Positions 1 to 7,853 are shown, numbered from the stretch's first letter. The stretch: DNA of 33,860 bases from Thioalkalivibrio sp. (GCA_011389655.1 JAABTX010000031.1:1-33860), one strand, 5' to 3'. Notes: generated by a model from the sequence alone, not told the origin. Numbers and translations: made by a program.

Positions 1-222
1 CCCGGACGCGCGTCCGGCGGTGAGCGCATAGGCATAGGCGGCCCAGAACAGGAACAGGCCGAAGCCGAAGCCCCCCGCGGCCGGCGAGCCGGTGGGCGCG
101 CGGAGCACGGCGGCCCCCCGGGCCTCGAGACCGAGACCGAGGCCCACCAGCGCCAGGGCGGCGCCGATGCTGATGATCAGCCAGAACCACAGGGTTCCAC
201 GTTGGATGGTCGGTTCCGTCAT
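1..222 (-). CDS. Small membrane protein of unknown function (3' part missing)
   Basis: The frame opens with ATG at 222 and runs off the left edge after 74 codons without a stop, so the C-terminus is not seen. A GGAG sequence lies about 5 bases before the ATG. The protein has a first hydrophobic helix at about residues 12-32 (WFWLIISIGAALALVGLG), a Gly/Ala-rich loop, and a second hydrophobic stretch at about 50-67 (GFGFGLFLFWAAYAYAL). I do not recognise the family. It follows another two-helix protein on the same strand (320-550), 97 bases away, and the two may share a transcript. Small two-helix proteins like these can be accessory subunits of respiratory complexes, but nothing visible here proves that. 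Confidence 0.55.
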   Translation of the reverse strand, partial: MTEPTIQRGTLWFWLIISIGAALALVGLGLGLEARGAAVLRAPTGSPAAGGFGFGLFLFWAAYAYALTAGRASG

Positions 223-272
223 CGGCTCTCCATTGGGGCGGGCCGCACCCCGCGACTGCCCGGTCGATGCCC

Positions 273-288
273 CGCGGGCCTGCCCGCG
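273..288. repeat. GC-rich palindrome between two small membrane genes
   Basis: CGCGGGC at 273-279 is the exact reverse complement of GCCCGCG at 282-288, with two bases between. It lies in the 97-base gap between the two left-edge membrane genes and could fold in their transcript. No T-run follows, so it does not look like a standard intrinsic terminator. Confidence 0.35.
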
Positions 289-319
289 CGACGATCCGCT
301 CCCGAGGCGTTCGGCGCCA

Positions 320-550
320 TCAATCGGGGTTGAAGCTCTCCGGCGGACGCTGGAAGAAATACGAGATCGCCGTGGTCGCCGCGGTGGTTGCCCAGAGAAA
401 GAGGAAGGTCACGGAGTAATAGCCCACGTTCGTCAGTGCCGGGCCTCCGCCGCGTGCGAGCTGTGCGGGGTCCAGAAACATGAACACGATCGCCGTGGCC
501 ACTGCGGACATGATGAAGGAAGGCCAGAATACCGAAACCCATTTCTGCAT
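320..550 (-). CDS. Small two-helix inner-membrane protein, unknown function
   Basis: A 76-residue protein with ATG at 550 (MQKWVSVFWPSFIMSAVATA). Two predicted membrane helices lie at about residues 8-26 and 43-65 (YYSVTFLFLWATTAATTAIS), joined by a short loop containing a DPAQL segment. The C-terminus FFQRPPESFNPD is polar. The overall form matches small conserved proteins of gammaproteobacteria that carry a W-P-S-F opening and an FLFWA second helix, whose role I cannot name. Longer in-frame starts exist upstream, but they would add a charged, non-conserved-looking segment, so the M before QKWVSV is preferred. The gene at 1-222 lies downstream on the same strand. Confidence 0.6.
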   Translation of the reverse strand: MQKWVSVFWPSFIMSAVATAIVFMFLDPAQLARGGGPALTNVGYYSVTFLFLWATTAATTAISYFFQRPPESFNPD

Positions 551-1120
551 CGTTCGTCTCTCGTGTTGCAAACACATGCCCGCCGCGGACCGATTCCGTA
601 ACCGGAAGCTACCCCGACCGGCGCAATGAAGAATCACCCTGCCGGTCCGGTACCGCGGTCCGAAGGCTCGGAAGAGAGGCGTCCTGCCGGGCTGTCGCTT
701 CGTCGCCGGACCGGAATTCGGGGGTCTCGCCCCTCGCGTGATGCCTCCGGAGAGGGGTCGGTTCCAGGGATTCTGGCACCGCGGCTCATCCGCTTACAAG
801 GCCATTTCTGATACCGGAAATGGCCCTCCAGGGGCAAAATTGGCACATGCTCGCCCCCCTGACCCGATGTTTAACAATGACTTGGCCTGGTCCGACCCCG
901 GTGGTGGGGGCGGCCTGCCCGGTCGCGCCGGCCTGACTGTCCGTATGTGGATGCAGAATCTTGTGCGCTACCGTGCGATCATTTGGCTCGCCCCTAGCCC
1001 CCTGATGATGATGGCAGCGCCCGAACTCTCCGAACTCCAGCAGAACACGGTGACCGCGGCAGTCGTGTGTCCGGCCACGATCGCCACTGAACGCACCGCC
1101 GGCCCGGGCGTCAGGACACC
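551..1120. other. 570-base non-coding stretch between divergent genes
   Basis: This gap separates the minus-strand membrane gene from the plus-strand histone-deacetylase-like gene and must hold both promoters, but I could not pick a convincing -35/-10 pair. The clearest structure is the inverted repeat at 800-825. A plus frame open from 738 to 1124 ends in an ATGA overlap with the next gene, but it has no good start site, its third-position GC is lower than that of neighbouring genes, and it resembles no protein I know. I leave it unannotated. Confidence 0.5.
800..825. repeat. 9-bp inverted repeat (possible operator or hairpin)
   Basis: GGCCATTTC at 800-808 is the exact reverse complement of GAAATGGCC at 817-825, with an 8-base centre (TGATACCG). 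It lies about 300 bases before the histone-deacetylase-like gene and about 250 bases before the membrane gene. A TTGGCAC sequence follows at 840-846. Symmetry and position suit a protein-binding site or an RNA hairpin, but no T-run follows on either strand. Confidence 0.45.
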
Positions 1121-2323
1121 ATGAGGAACGCCGGCAACGAAACCCGGCCCGTGCCCCTCGCGCCTCGCGCGGTGCTGATCGGCGCCGCGCGCTACCGCCG
1201 GCACTCCTACGGCAGCAATCACCCACTGGGGATTCCGCGCGTCTCGCTGACGCTGGACCTGATCCGTGCCTACGGCGCCCTGACCGCGAAGGAATTCAGC
1301 GTGTCGCGGCCGGCCACTTCGGTGGAACTGGAGCGGTTCCACACGCGCGAGTATGTCGGGGCGCTGCGCCAGTGCGAGGTCGATGGCAAGGTCGCACACC
1401 GCTACCGCCAGCGGCACAATATCGGCAATTTCGAGAATCCCTTCTTTCCCGGCTTCTTCACCACGCCCGCGACCGCGGCCCACGGGAGTATCCTCGGCGC
1501 GGAGATGCTGCTGGAGGGCCGGATCGCCTTCAGTCCGGCGGGCGGGATGCATCACGCGCGTGCGGACGAGGCGCGTGGCTTCTGCTACATCAACGATCCG
1601 GTCCTCGCCATCAACCGGCTGCGCCGGGAGGGGCTGCGGGTGCTGTACGTGGACCTCGATGCCCACCACGGCGACGGCGTCGAGGCGGCCTTCGTTCGCG
1701 ATGCGCGGGTGACCACCCTGTCACTGCACATGGACACGGCCTACGCCTATCCCTTCGAGGGCGGCGGTGTAGCCGACACGGGGCCGCTTGGCAATGCGGT
1801 GAATCTGCCGTTGCCGCGAGGGATCCACGACGACGAGTACCGCTATGCCTTCGACCGGGTCTGGCCCGCGGTTCTGGAGATGTCGCGTCCGGACGCGATC
1901 GTGCTGCAGGCCGGCACCGACATCCTGGCGCCGGATCCACTGGGCAAGTTCCGCATCTCCACCCAGCTGTTCCTGGAGGTGGTTGCGCGGATCCTCGCGG
2001 ATGCCCCGGCTCACCCGGATGGAACACCCCGGATTCTGGTGCTCGGGGGCGGCGGCTACCATCCGCTGGTGCTTGCGCGCTGCTGGACCGGACTGTGGGG
2101 CCTGCTTTCCGGGCGCGACCTGCCGGAGACGATTCCGGCCGAGGGGGAGGCGCTGCTGCGGGCGGTGGACTGGGATCTGGACGAGGACGAGGAGCACTTC
2201 CCGGGCCTCTTCACCCGGCGTGTGGACGTGGCGCAGGGAGGCGAATTGCGCGCCGGGCTGCGCGAAGGGGTCGAGCGGCTGCTGGACACGCATCCGCTGC
2301 TGCGGATGCGTCCCCGCGGCTGA
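1121..2323 (+). CDS. Histone deacetylase family protein (AcuC/acetylpolyamine amidohydrolase-like)
   Basis: A 400-residue zinc-dependent deacetylase of the arginase/deacetylase fold. Seen in the sequence: the GGMHHA active-site histidine pair (H144, H145), DLDAHHGDG with metal ligands D180 and H182, LQAGTD with the third ligand D267, and a GGGGY motif near residue 320 that supplies the catalytic tyrosine. The length is slightly above the usual 310-380. Start at ATG 1121 is supported by an AGGA about 5 bases upstream. Bacterial members remove acetyl or acyl groups from lysines, polyamines or related amides. AcuC links to acetyl-CoA synthetase control in Bacillus, but no acs-type gene is visible here, so the substrate is unknown. 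The gene is monocistronic in this view and converges on the fumarase gene 40 bases away. Confidence 0.9.
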   Translation: MRNAGNETRPVPLAPRAVLIGAARYRRHSYGSNHPLGIPRVSLTLDLIRAYGALTAKEFSVSRPATSVELERFHTREYVGALRQCEVDGKVAHRYRQRHNIGNFENPFFPGFFTTPATAAHGSILGAEMLLEGRIAFSPAGGMHHARADEARGFCYINDPVLAINRLRREGLRVLYVDLDAHHGDGVEAAFVRDARVTTLSLHMDTAYAYPFEGGGVADTGPLGNAVNLPLPRGIHDDEYRYAFDRVWPAVLEMSRPDAIVLQAGTDILAPDPLGKFRISTQLFLEVVARILADAPAHPDGTPRILVLGGGGYHPLVLARCWTGLWGLLSGRDLPETIPAEGEALLRAVDWDLDEDEEHFPGLFTRRVDVAQGGELRAGLREGVERLLDTHPLLRMRPRG

Positions 2324-2326
2324 TGC

Positions 2327-2348
2327 GGCCGTCTCGGCGAGATCGGCC
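2327..2348. terminator. Possible bidirectional terminator hairpin
   Basis: GGCCGTCT (2327-2334) pairs with AGA-T-CGGCC (2340-2348) around a CGGCG loop, with one bulged T. It lies just after the stop of the deacetylase-like gene and between two converging genes, where a shared terminator is expected. There is no clear T-run on either side, so Rho-independent function is uncertain. Confidence 0.3.
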
Positions 2349-2363
2349 GGTCCCGCGTACGGT

Positions 2364-3896
2364 TCAGGCGGGGGCGACCGGGATGCGCCCGATGCGGGCC
2401 CGCCATTCCTGCGGTCCGGTGACGTGCACGCTGGTGCCCCGGCTGTCCACCGCGACGGTCACCGGCATGTCGCGGACCTCGAACTCGTAGATCGCCTCCA
2501 TACCGAGGTCTTCGAAGGCGACCACCCGCGCCGAGCGTATCGCCTTCGCGACCAGGTAGGCGGCCCCGCCGACCGCCATCAGATAGGCGGAGCCGTTTTC
2601 CCGGATCGCGTCGATCGCGGCGGGGCCGCGTTCGCCCTTGCCGACCATCGCGATCAGTCCGGTCTGTTCCAGCATCATGCGGGTGAACTTGTCCATGCGG
2701 GTTGCCGTGGTCGGGCCAGCCGGGCCGACGGCCTCGTCGCGCACCGGATCCACCGGTCCGACGTAGTAGATCACGCGGTTGGTGAAGTCGACCGGCAGGG
2801 GATCGCCCCGGTGGAGCATCTCCTCGATCCGCTTGTGCGCGGCGTCGCGTCCCGTGAGCATCCGTCCGTTCAGCAGCAGGACCTGCCCGGGACTCCAGGA
2901 AGCGACCTCCTCGCGGGTGAGGCGGTCGAGGTCCACGCGCCGTGCGACCTCGCTGTCGGGCTGCCAGGTCACCGCCGGCCAGTCCTCCAGCCGCGGCGTC
3001 TCGAGCTGTGCCGGCCCGCTGCCATCGAGACGGAAGTGCAGGTGCCGGGTGGCGGCGCAGTTCGGGATCAACGCCACCGGCAGGCTGGCCGCGTGGGTGG
3101 GATAGTCGAGGATCTTCACGTCCAGCACGGTGGTGAGGCCGCCGAGCCCCTGGGCGCCGATGCCCAGGGCGTTCACCTTGTCCATCAGTTCCAGGCGCAG
3201 TTCCTCGATGCGGGTCAGCGTCGCGCCGCCGGCGGCCTTTTGCCTGACGTCCTGGATGTCCACCGGCGCCATCAGCGCCTCCTTCGCCATCAGTGCGGCC
3301 TTCTCCGGCGTGCCGCCGATCCCGAGGCCCAGGATGCCGGGCGGGCACCAGCCGGCACCCAGCGTTGGCACGGTGCGCAGCACCCAGTCGGCGATGGAGT
3401 CGGAGGGGTTCAGCATCGCCATGCGGGCCTTGTTCTCGGAGCCGCCGCCCTTCGCGGCACAGATCACCTCCACGCCGTCGCCCGGAACGATCTCGTAGTG
3501 CACCACCGCGGGTGTGTTGTCCCGGCTGTTGCAACGCGCGCCGGCCGGGTCCAGCAGCACCGAGGCGCGCAGCTTGTTGTCCGGGTGCAGGTAGGCGCGG
3601 CGCACGCCCTCGTCGACCATCTCCTGCAGGCTCATCGCCGCGTCCCACCGGACGTCCATGCCCACCTTCAGGAAGACCACCGCGATCCCCGTGTCCTGGC
3701 AGATCGGACGGCGTCCCTCGGCGCAGAGGCGGGAGTTGGTCAGGATCTGGGCGATCGCGTCGCGGGCCGCGGGGGATTCCTCGCGCTCCCAGGCCGCGCC
3801 GAGGGCCCGGACGTAGTCGACGGGATGGAAGTAGCTGATGTACTGGAAGGCGTCCGCGATCGACTGCACGAGGTCCTGTTCGCGAATCACGGCCAT
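2364..3896 (-). CDS. Fumarate hydratase, class I (iron-sulfur, single chain)
   Basis: A 510-residue [4Fe-4S] fumarase that interconverts fumarate and malate in the TCA cycle. Three conserved cysteines expected to bind the cluster are present: C66 in CQDTG, C184 in GAGWCPPG, and C280 in LIPNCAATRH. Their spacing (118 and 96 residues) closely matches the class I family. The N-terminal alpha part and the C-terminal beta part (VGPVDPVRDEAVGPAGPTT, then VGKGERG) are fused in one chain, as in FumA/FumB. Start at ATG 3896 follows GGAG about 8 bases upstream. Tartrate dehydratase is a sister family, but its two parts are usually separate subunits, so fumarase is preferred. The cluster is expected to be oxygen-sensitive. 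It lies downstream of the deaminase gene on the same strand, with a REP-like hairpin between. Confidence 0.93.
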   Translation of the reverse strand: MAVIREQDLVQSIADAFQYISYFHPVDYVRALGAAWEREESPAARDAIAQILTNSRLCAEGRRPICQDTGIAVVFLKVGMDVRWDAAMSLQEMVDEGVRRAYLHPDNKLRASVLLDPAGARCNSRDNTPAVVHYEIVPGDGVEVICAAKGGGSENKARMAMLNPSDSIADWVLRTVPTLGAGWCPPGILGLGIGGTPEKAALMAKEALMAPVDIQDVRQKAAGGATLTRIEELRLELMDKVNALGIGAQGLGGLTTVLDVKILDYPTHAASLPVALIPNCAATRHLHFRLDGSGPAQLETPRLEDWPAVTWQPDSEVARRVDLDRLTREEVASWSPGQVLLLNGRMLTGRDAAHKRIEEMLHRGDPLPVDFTNRVIYYVGPVDPVRDEAVGPAGPTTATRMDKFTRMMLEQTGLIAMVGKGERGPAAIDAIRENGSAYLMAVGGAAYLVAKAIRSARVVAFEDLGMEAIYEFEVRDMPVTVAVDSRGTSVHVTGPQEWRARIGRIPVAPA

Positions 3897-4020
3897 GGCT
3901 GCACTCCGGCTGACGGGATCAGGGCTCCATTCTAACCGTGATGGCGCTCCGCCACCCCCAGACCATGAAGGCCTCCCGCGCCTGCTGGAAAGGACGCGGA
4001 AGGGAAGGACAGGAAGGACA

Positions 4021-4046
4021 GGGGGCAGATTAATAAATCTGTCCCC
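4021..4046. repeat. REP-like hairpin with a GGGGACAGATTTAT core
   Basis: The arms GGGGGCAGATT (4021-4031) and AATCTGTCCCC (4036-4046) pair over 11 positions with one G-T mismatch around an AATA centre. A tandem AAGGACAGG-type repeat (about 4001-4020) sits directly beside it. The minus-strand core GGGGACAGATTTAT resembles interspersed repeats scattered in many proteobacteria, often linked with REP-associated tyrosine transposases. That link comes from memory of the repeat type; no transposase is present here. In the minus-strand transcript it would fold between the deaminase and fumarase genes. Confidence 0.5.
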
Positions 4047-4112
4047 GATACGAAGGGGAGGTTTCCGCGGTGGCGCCTCGGCCCAATGGTGGCCCGCTGC
4101 GCCCGGCCGGCC

Positions 4113-4727
4113 CTACGCCGGTTCCGCCTTGTGGGGTGAGGGGTCGGTAGGCAGGGGGCCGTTGTAGATGGGTCCGCCACGTTCCACGTAGCGTTGCAGG
4201 ATGGCCTGTCCCTGCCGGCGCAGCAGCGGGCCGCGCACGGCGATGCCCCGACGCTGCAGTTCCCGCCGCCACCGGGGAGTCGCGGGTCCCTCGTCGAAGC
4301 CGATGGCCTCGACGTCCTGACGGGGAGTGCAGAACACCAGCCGCTGCACCCCGCTCCATGCGATTGCACCCAGGCACATGGTGCAGGGTGCGCTGGAACT
4401 GACCAGGACACAGGGCAGGGCAGCCAGGCTGTGACAGCCGATGCGCTGCTGTGCCAGGGACAGGGCCTGCAGTTCGGCATGGGCCGCGGCACAGCAGCTG
4501 GCGATGGTGGTGTTCACTGCGGCCCCGAGACGCTCCCGGGTGTCGATGCGGTAGACGACCGCCGCGAACGGCCCGCCGCCCCCGTGCTCCACGTGCTCCC
4601 GCGCCAGGCCGAGCACCTCCGCGAGGCGTTCACGGTCATCCGCGGCGGGCGCGGGCTGTCGCGTCCAGTCGTGCAGCCATCGCGGCTGCTCCAGCCGGAT
4701 CACGAGGGTGGCATCGTTGTCGGACAT
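4113..4727 (-). CDS. Zinc-dependent nucleoside/guanine deaminase family protein
   Basis: A 204-residue member of the cytidine/deoxycytidylate deaminase fold. The zinc site is complete: HAE (H83, E85) followed by SAPCTMC (C115, C118). The preceding GGGGPFAAVV and the LGAIAWSGVQRLVF segment after the second cysteine match the guanine deaminase/TadA branch. Likely substrates are free guanine or an adenosine/cytosine analogue. The N-terminal extension of about 30 residues and the divergent C-terminus make tRNA adenosine deaminase (TadA) less likely. ATG at 4727 is used here, but an in-frame ATG at 4748 is also possible; neither has a well-spaced ribosome site. It is divergent from parA and upstream of the fumarase gene. 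Confidence 0.8.
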   Translation of the reverse strand: MSDNDATLVIRLEQPRWLHDWTRQPAPAADDRERLAEVLGLAREHVEHGGGGPFAAVVYRIDTRERLGAAVNTTIASCCAAAHAELQALSLAQQRIGCHSLAALPCVLVSSSAPCTMCLGAIAWSGVQRLVFCTPRQDVEAIGFDEGPATPRWRRELQRRGIAVRGPLLRRQGQAILQRYVERGGPIYNGPLPTDPSPHKAEPA

Positions 4728-5026
4728 CCTCGGCGCCCCGGGGGCCATGGGTCTGCACAGAGCGTAGCGCGGATCGCCCCGGATTGCTGCCGGATCGAGC
4801 ACCGCGGAAAGTCCGGTATCAGCTCGCCGGGCCGACCCGCCGGCGCTGCGTCGGCAAGCCGGCAACAGGGTGGCCATTCCTGCGCTTGCCTGCCTTGCTC
4901 CGCGGTGTCGGGCTGGGCGCCATCGTTACCGAACGTCCCGCATGCACCATCCGAGGCCGCGGAAGACGGGCAGCGTGAAGGCGTTTTTGGCACAATCGGA
5001 TCAGCGGGGGCATCGGGGGGGCGGCC
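4728..5026. other. Divergent intergenic region before parA and the deaminase gene
   Basis: About 300 bases with no convincing gene. It must carry the promoters of both divergent genes. A TTTTTGGCACAATCGG stretch at 4984-4999 offers a CACAAT -10-like box before parA, but no matching -35 box is visible, and it does not fit the sigma-54 spacing either. A run of seven G just upstream of the parA ATG may act as its ribosome-binding site. Confidence 0.4.
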
Positions 5027-5809
5027 ATGCGCAGGGTGGTGTTCAACCAGAAGGGTGGTGTCGGAAAATCCACCATAACGGTGAATCTTGCAGCAATCAG
5101 TGCCGATCACGGCCTTAAAACCCTTGTCGTCGATCTTGATCCGCAGGCCAATTCGACCCAGTACCTGCTCGGGACCGACGACCTCGGGTCGGGCCCGACG
5201 CTCGCGGACTTCTTCGATCAGGTCCTGAATTTCAAGCTCAATCCCCGGGAGAGCAGCGAATTCGTCACCGCGACCCCCTTTCCCAACCTGCATCTGATGC
5301 CCTCGCATCCCGACCTCGAGGACCTGCAGGGCAAGCTGGAGTCCCGGTACAAGATCTATAAGCTGCGCGAGGCCCTCGAGCAGCTCTCCAGCGACTACGA
5401 ACGGATCTGGATCGACACTCCCCCCGCGCTCGGGTTCTATACGCGATCTGCGCTGATCGCCGGCGATCGCTGCCTGATCCCGTTTGACTGCGACGATTTT
5501 TCGCGCCGGGCGCTCTACACGCTGATGCAGAACGTGCAGGAGATCCGCCTGGACCACAATCGCGCGCTGTCGGTCGAGGGGATCGTCGTGAACCAGTTCC
5601 AGTCCCGCGCCTCGTTGCCGCGCCGGATCGTGGAGGAGCTGGATCGGGAGGGACTCCCGGTGCTGAGGCCCTATCTCTCGACCTCGGTGAGGATCCGCGA
5701 GTCACACGGCCGGTCGAAGCCGATGATTCATCTCGATCCTCGGCACAAGGTTACGCGGGAGTATCTGGAACTGCACGAGGCGCTGGACCGACTCCACGCC
5801 GGCGCCTGA
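5027..5809 (+). CDS. Orphan ParA family ATPase
   Basis: A 260-residue ParA/MinD-type P-loop ATPase. It opens directly with MRRVVFNQ and the deviant Walker A box KGGVGKST (residues 9-16). VDLDPQANST and WIDTPPALGFYT mark the Walker A' and B regions. There is no N-terminal DNA-binding domain, as in the short ParA type. No ParB or parS-like gene lies beside it, so it is probably not a chromosome-partition pair member; orphan ParAs usually position cargo such as chemoreceptor arrays, flagella or carboxysomes. The C-terminal half (ESHGRSKPMIHLDPRHK) resembles a conserved gammaproteobacterial ParA subgroup. MogA follows 15 bases downstream on the same strand and is probably co-transcribed, although the functions seem unrelated. 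Confidence 0.92.
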   Translation: MRRVVFNQKGGVGKSTITVNLAAISADHGLKTLVVDLDPQANSTQYLLGTDDLGSGPTLADFFDQVLNFKLNPRESSEFVTATPFPNLHLMPSHPDLEDLQGKLESRYKIYKLREALEQLSSDYERIWIDTPPALGFYTRSALIAGDRCLIPFDCDDFSRRALYTLMQNVQEIRLDHNRALSVEGIVVNQFQSRASLPRRIVEELDREGLPVLRPYLSTSVRIRESHGRSKPMIHLDPRHKVTREYLELHEALDRLHAGA

Positions 5810-5824
5810 AAGCGAGGCAAGAAC

Positions 5825-6373
5825 ATGCACGACCCCGCACGCATCGGAATCCTGACCGTATCCGACCGGGCCAGCCGCGGCGAGTACCGGGATGAGGGCG
5901 GCCCTGCCATCGAGGCCTGGCTGGATGCGGCTCTGACCACCTCATGGGTGGCGTTGCGGCGCGTGATTCCGGACGAACTGCACGAGGTCGAGGCCACACT
6001 TGCGCTGCTCGCGGACACGGAGGACTGCTGCCTGATCGTGACCACCGGCGGCACCGGGCCGGCGCCGCGCGACGTCACCCCGGAGGCCACCGAGGCAGTC
6101 TGCGACAAGCTGCTGCCGGGCTTCGGCGAACAGATGCGGGCGGTGTCCCTCCGCCACGTACCGACCGCGATCCTGTCGCGCCAGACCGCCGGCATCAGGG
6201 GCGGTGCGCTGATCGTGAACCTTCCCGGCAAGCCCTCGGCAATCGCCGAATGCCTGGACGCGGTCTTCCCGGCCATCCCGTATTGCGTGGATCTGATCGG
6301 CGGACCGTATCTCGAGACGGACCCGGTGCGCGTGGCCTCGTTCCGGCCGGCGCATGCCAGGCCACCGGGGTGA
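5825..6373 (+). CDS. mogA: Molybdopterin adenylyltransferase MogA
   Basis: A 182-residue protein of the MoaB/Mog fold. MogA adenylates molybdopterin to prepare it for molybdate insertion during molybdenum cofactor synthesis in the cytoplasm. The signature TTGGTGPAPRDVTPEAT lies at about residues 73-89, and GALIVNLPGKPSAIAECLDAVFPAIPY is the family's second conserved block (shown only in part as PGKPSA). RIGILTVSDRASRGEY is a typical start. Length agrees with the family (about 180-195). A GAGG site lies before ATG 5825. MoaB is a close relative, but the length and the PAPRD form favour MogA. No other Moco gene is in view. Confidence 0.9.
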   Translation: MHDPARIGILTVSDRASRGEYRDEGGPAIEAWLDAALTTSWVALRRVIPDELHEVEATLALLADTEDCCLIVTTGGTGPAPRDVTPEATEAVCDKLLPGFGEQMRAVSLRHVPTAILSRQTAGIRGGALIVNLPGKPSAIAECLDAVFPAIPYCVDLIGGPYLETDPVRVASFRPAHARPPG

Positions 6374-6406
6374 GGCGCGGCGGGATCGGGCCGGCCGCCG
6401 AAGACC

Positions 6407-6901
6407 TCAGAACGCGGTCGCGTTATCGACGACGCGGTCGAGCAGCTCCTCGACATCCTGCAGCGCCGCGCGGGTCTCCTCGTCACCCACGATCGGGACA
6501 CGCTGGTAGCCGATGTAGACGGTACCCGGTTCGGTTGTCAGTTCGTAGACCGCGATCACGTAGGGACAGAACACGATGCTGTGAGGGTCGGCCTCCATCA
6601 TGCCGCGGGAGTAGATCGCACTGCAGAATTCCAGCGACTCTCCCTGCAGGTAGATGCTTTCCTCTGCGCCAAGGTCCCCCCCGGTACGGTCCAGCATATC
6701 GGCGATCCGGCCCACCGCGTTGATCACCATGCCTTCGCCGGTAATCGCGGATTCGACCATCTCCCGGTAAAAGTCGTAGTCGCCCTCGATCGCGTAGATC
6801 CGGCGATCGTCGGTGTCGAGCACGAGTTCCTTTGCCTGTGCGGCGGGCAGGGCGAGCAGCAGGGCGAGGGTTGCCAGGATGGCTGAGCGCAGAAGGTTCA
6901 T
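6407..6901 (-). CDS. Exported DUF302-type protein
   Basis: A 164-residue protein with a clear Sec signal peptide (MNLLRSAILATLALLLALPAAQA, cleavage near residue 23). The mature part has an alternating alpha/beta pattern and one Cys pair (EFCSAI and VFCPYV, about 23 residues apart) that could form a disulfide in the periplasm. The layout, with GEGMVINAVGRIADML and a central CPYVIAVYEL strand, resembles the DUF302/TT1751-like fold, whose role is unknown. ATG at 6901 has GAGGA 5-9 bases upstream. It follows another exported protein (7006-7770) on the same strand, 104 bases apart, and converges on mogA. Confidence 0.75.
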   Translation of the reverse strand: MNLLRSAILATLALLLALPAAQAKELVLDTDDRRIYAIEGDYDFYREMVESAITGEGMVINAVGRIADMLDRTGGDLGAEESIYLQGESLEFCSAIYSRGMMEADPHSIVFCPYVIAVYELTTEPGTVYIGYQRVPIVGDEETRAALQDVEELLDRVVDNATAF

Positions 6902-7005
6902 CACGGAGTCCTCAGGGTGGTCGGATGGAGTGGGGGTGTCCGGGACCGGGCGCAGGGCCAGGCAGGCTGTCCGCGTTCCCGGGACCGCGGACGCCGCCAT
7001 GGTCT

Positions 7006-7770
7006 TCAGAGCGGCTCCTGTTCCTGGAAGGTCCGGGGAATGCGGAAGAATTCGGGACTCAGGGTGTCGGTGGATAGGCCGGTCAGGCGCGTGACCAGGT
7101 CATCGCGGACATGGCGGACCTCCAGGGGCACGCCGTCCAGTCCGGGAAGCACATTCGCGCTCATCGCCCGGGCCACCGGCCCTCCGGCATCCAGCGCCCT
7201 GCGCGACAGCTCGAACAGCCGCTCAGTCAGGGCGTTCAGCGTCTGGAAATCGATCCGGGACAGGCCGAGGTCGTCCGGGCCCGTGACACAGGCGACGCTC
7301 TGCACCCGCCCGTCGACCCGGATCTCCTTTTCTTCGCATTGCAGCTCGCCGATCTGCCGGGTTTGCCCGGTCGTCCGGATCTCGACCTCGACCGGTGCAC
7401 GGTCGACGCCCAGGCCGAGCTGCGTTTCCAGTTCCGCACGCGCATCCTCCGGAAGTTGCTGGATCTCGGTGCGCATCTCCGCGATCATCTCCTCCATCGC
7501 CTGCATCTGGGCATCGACCACCTGCTCGTCGAAGGCCATATAGGTCCGGTTGGTCCGGTCAACGATGTACAGCGAACGGTCGTTCGCGTTGAAGAGCATG
7601 AACCCGGCGCCGCCATCGCCATCCGCGATGTCCATGCGCGCGTAGTTGCCCTTGACCAGTATCTCCGAGTTCTGACCCGTGTTGTCCGCGAAGCGCAGCA
7701 GGGCATCCGCATGCGCGATGCCCGCGGACAGCAGCATCAGAAAGCCGAACGTCGCGAGAGTGGGACGCAT
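7006..7770 (-). CDS. Exported protein of unknown function (DUF4412-like)
   Basis: A 254-residue protein with a signal peptide (MRPTLATFGFLMLLSAGIAHA). The following part is beta-rich and reads like DUF4412-type periplasmic proteins: a strand pattern with SEILVKGNYARMDI, FMLFNANDRSLYIVDRTNRTYMAFDE, then a helical coiled segment QAMEEMIAEMRTEIQQL and a later CEEKEIRVDG...VACV cysteine pair. The family assignment is by pattern only. The start is strong: GGAGGTGACTGG precedes ATG 7770. The next upstream gene on the strand is the kinase/P-loop fusion, 147 bases away, with a stable hairpin in the gap. Confidence 0.75.
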   Translation of the reverse strand: MRPTLATFGFLMLLSAGIAHADALLRFADNTGQNSEILVKGNYARMDIADGDGGAGFMLFNANDRSLYIVDRTNRTYMAFDEQVVDAQMQAMEEMIAEMRTEIQQLPEDARAELETQLGLGVDRAPVEVEIRTTGQTRQIGELQCEEKEIRVDGRVQSVACVTGPDDLGLSRIDFQTLNALTERLFELSRRALDAGGPVARAMSANVLPGLDGVPLEVRHVRDDLVTRLTGLSTDTLSPEFFRIPRTFQEQEPL

Positions 7771-7816
7771 CCAGTCACCTCCGGATAGGAGAAATGCCCG
7801 CCGGCGGCCCCGCGGC

Positions 7817-7853
7817 CCGGGAGGGGCTGCGCAGGGGCGGCCGCTCCTCCCGG
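7817..7853. repeat. Stable inverted repeat between kinase and exported-protein genes
   Basis: CCGGGAGG (7817-7824) is the exact complement of CCTCCCGG (7846-7853); three more pairs, including one G-T, extend the stem inward to give about 11 base pairs and a 15-base loop. It lies downstream of the kinase stop codon on the minus strand and before the next gene. No T-run follows, so it may be a processing or stability hairpin or a weak terminator. Confidence 0.4.

Noticed and set aside
840-855. TTGGCAC sequence as a sigma-54 promoter near the inverted repeat
   Set aside because: The -12 element is TCGC with 4 instead of 5 bases between, so the GG/GC spacing does not fit.
738-1124. Plus-strand open frame of 128 codons ending in an ATGA overlap with the deacetylase-like gene
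   Set aside because: No ribosome site or convincing start, lower third-position GC than real genes here, and no recognisable protein features.
4986-5002. TTGGCACAATCGGATC as a sigma-54 promoter of parA
   Set aside because: No TTGC at the -12 position.
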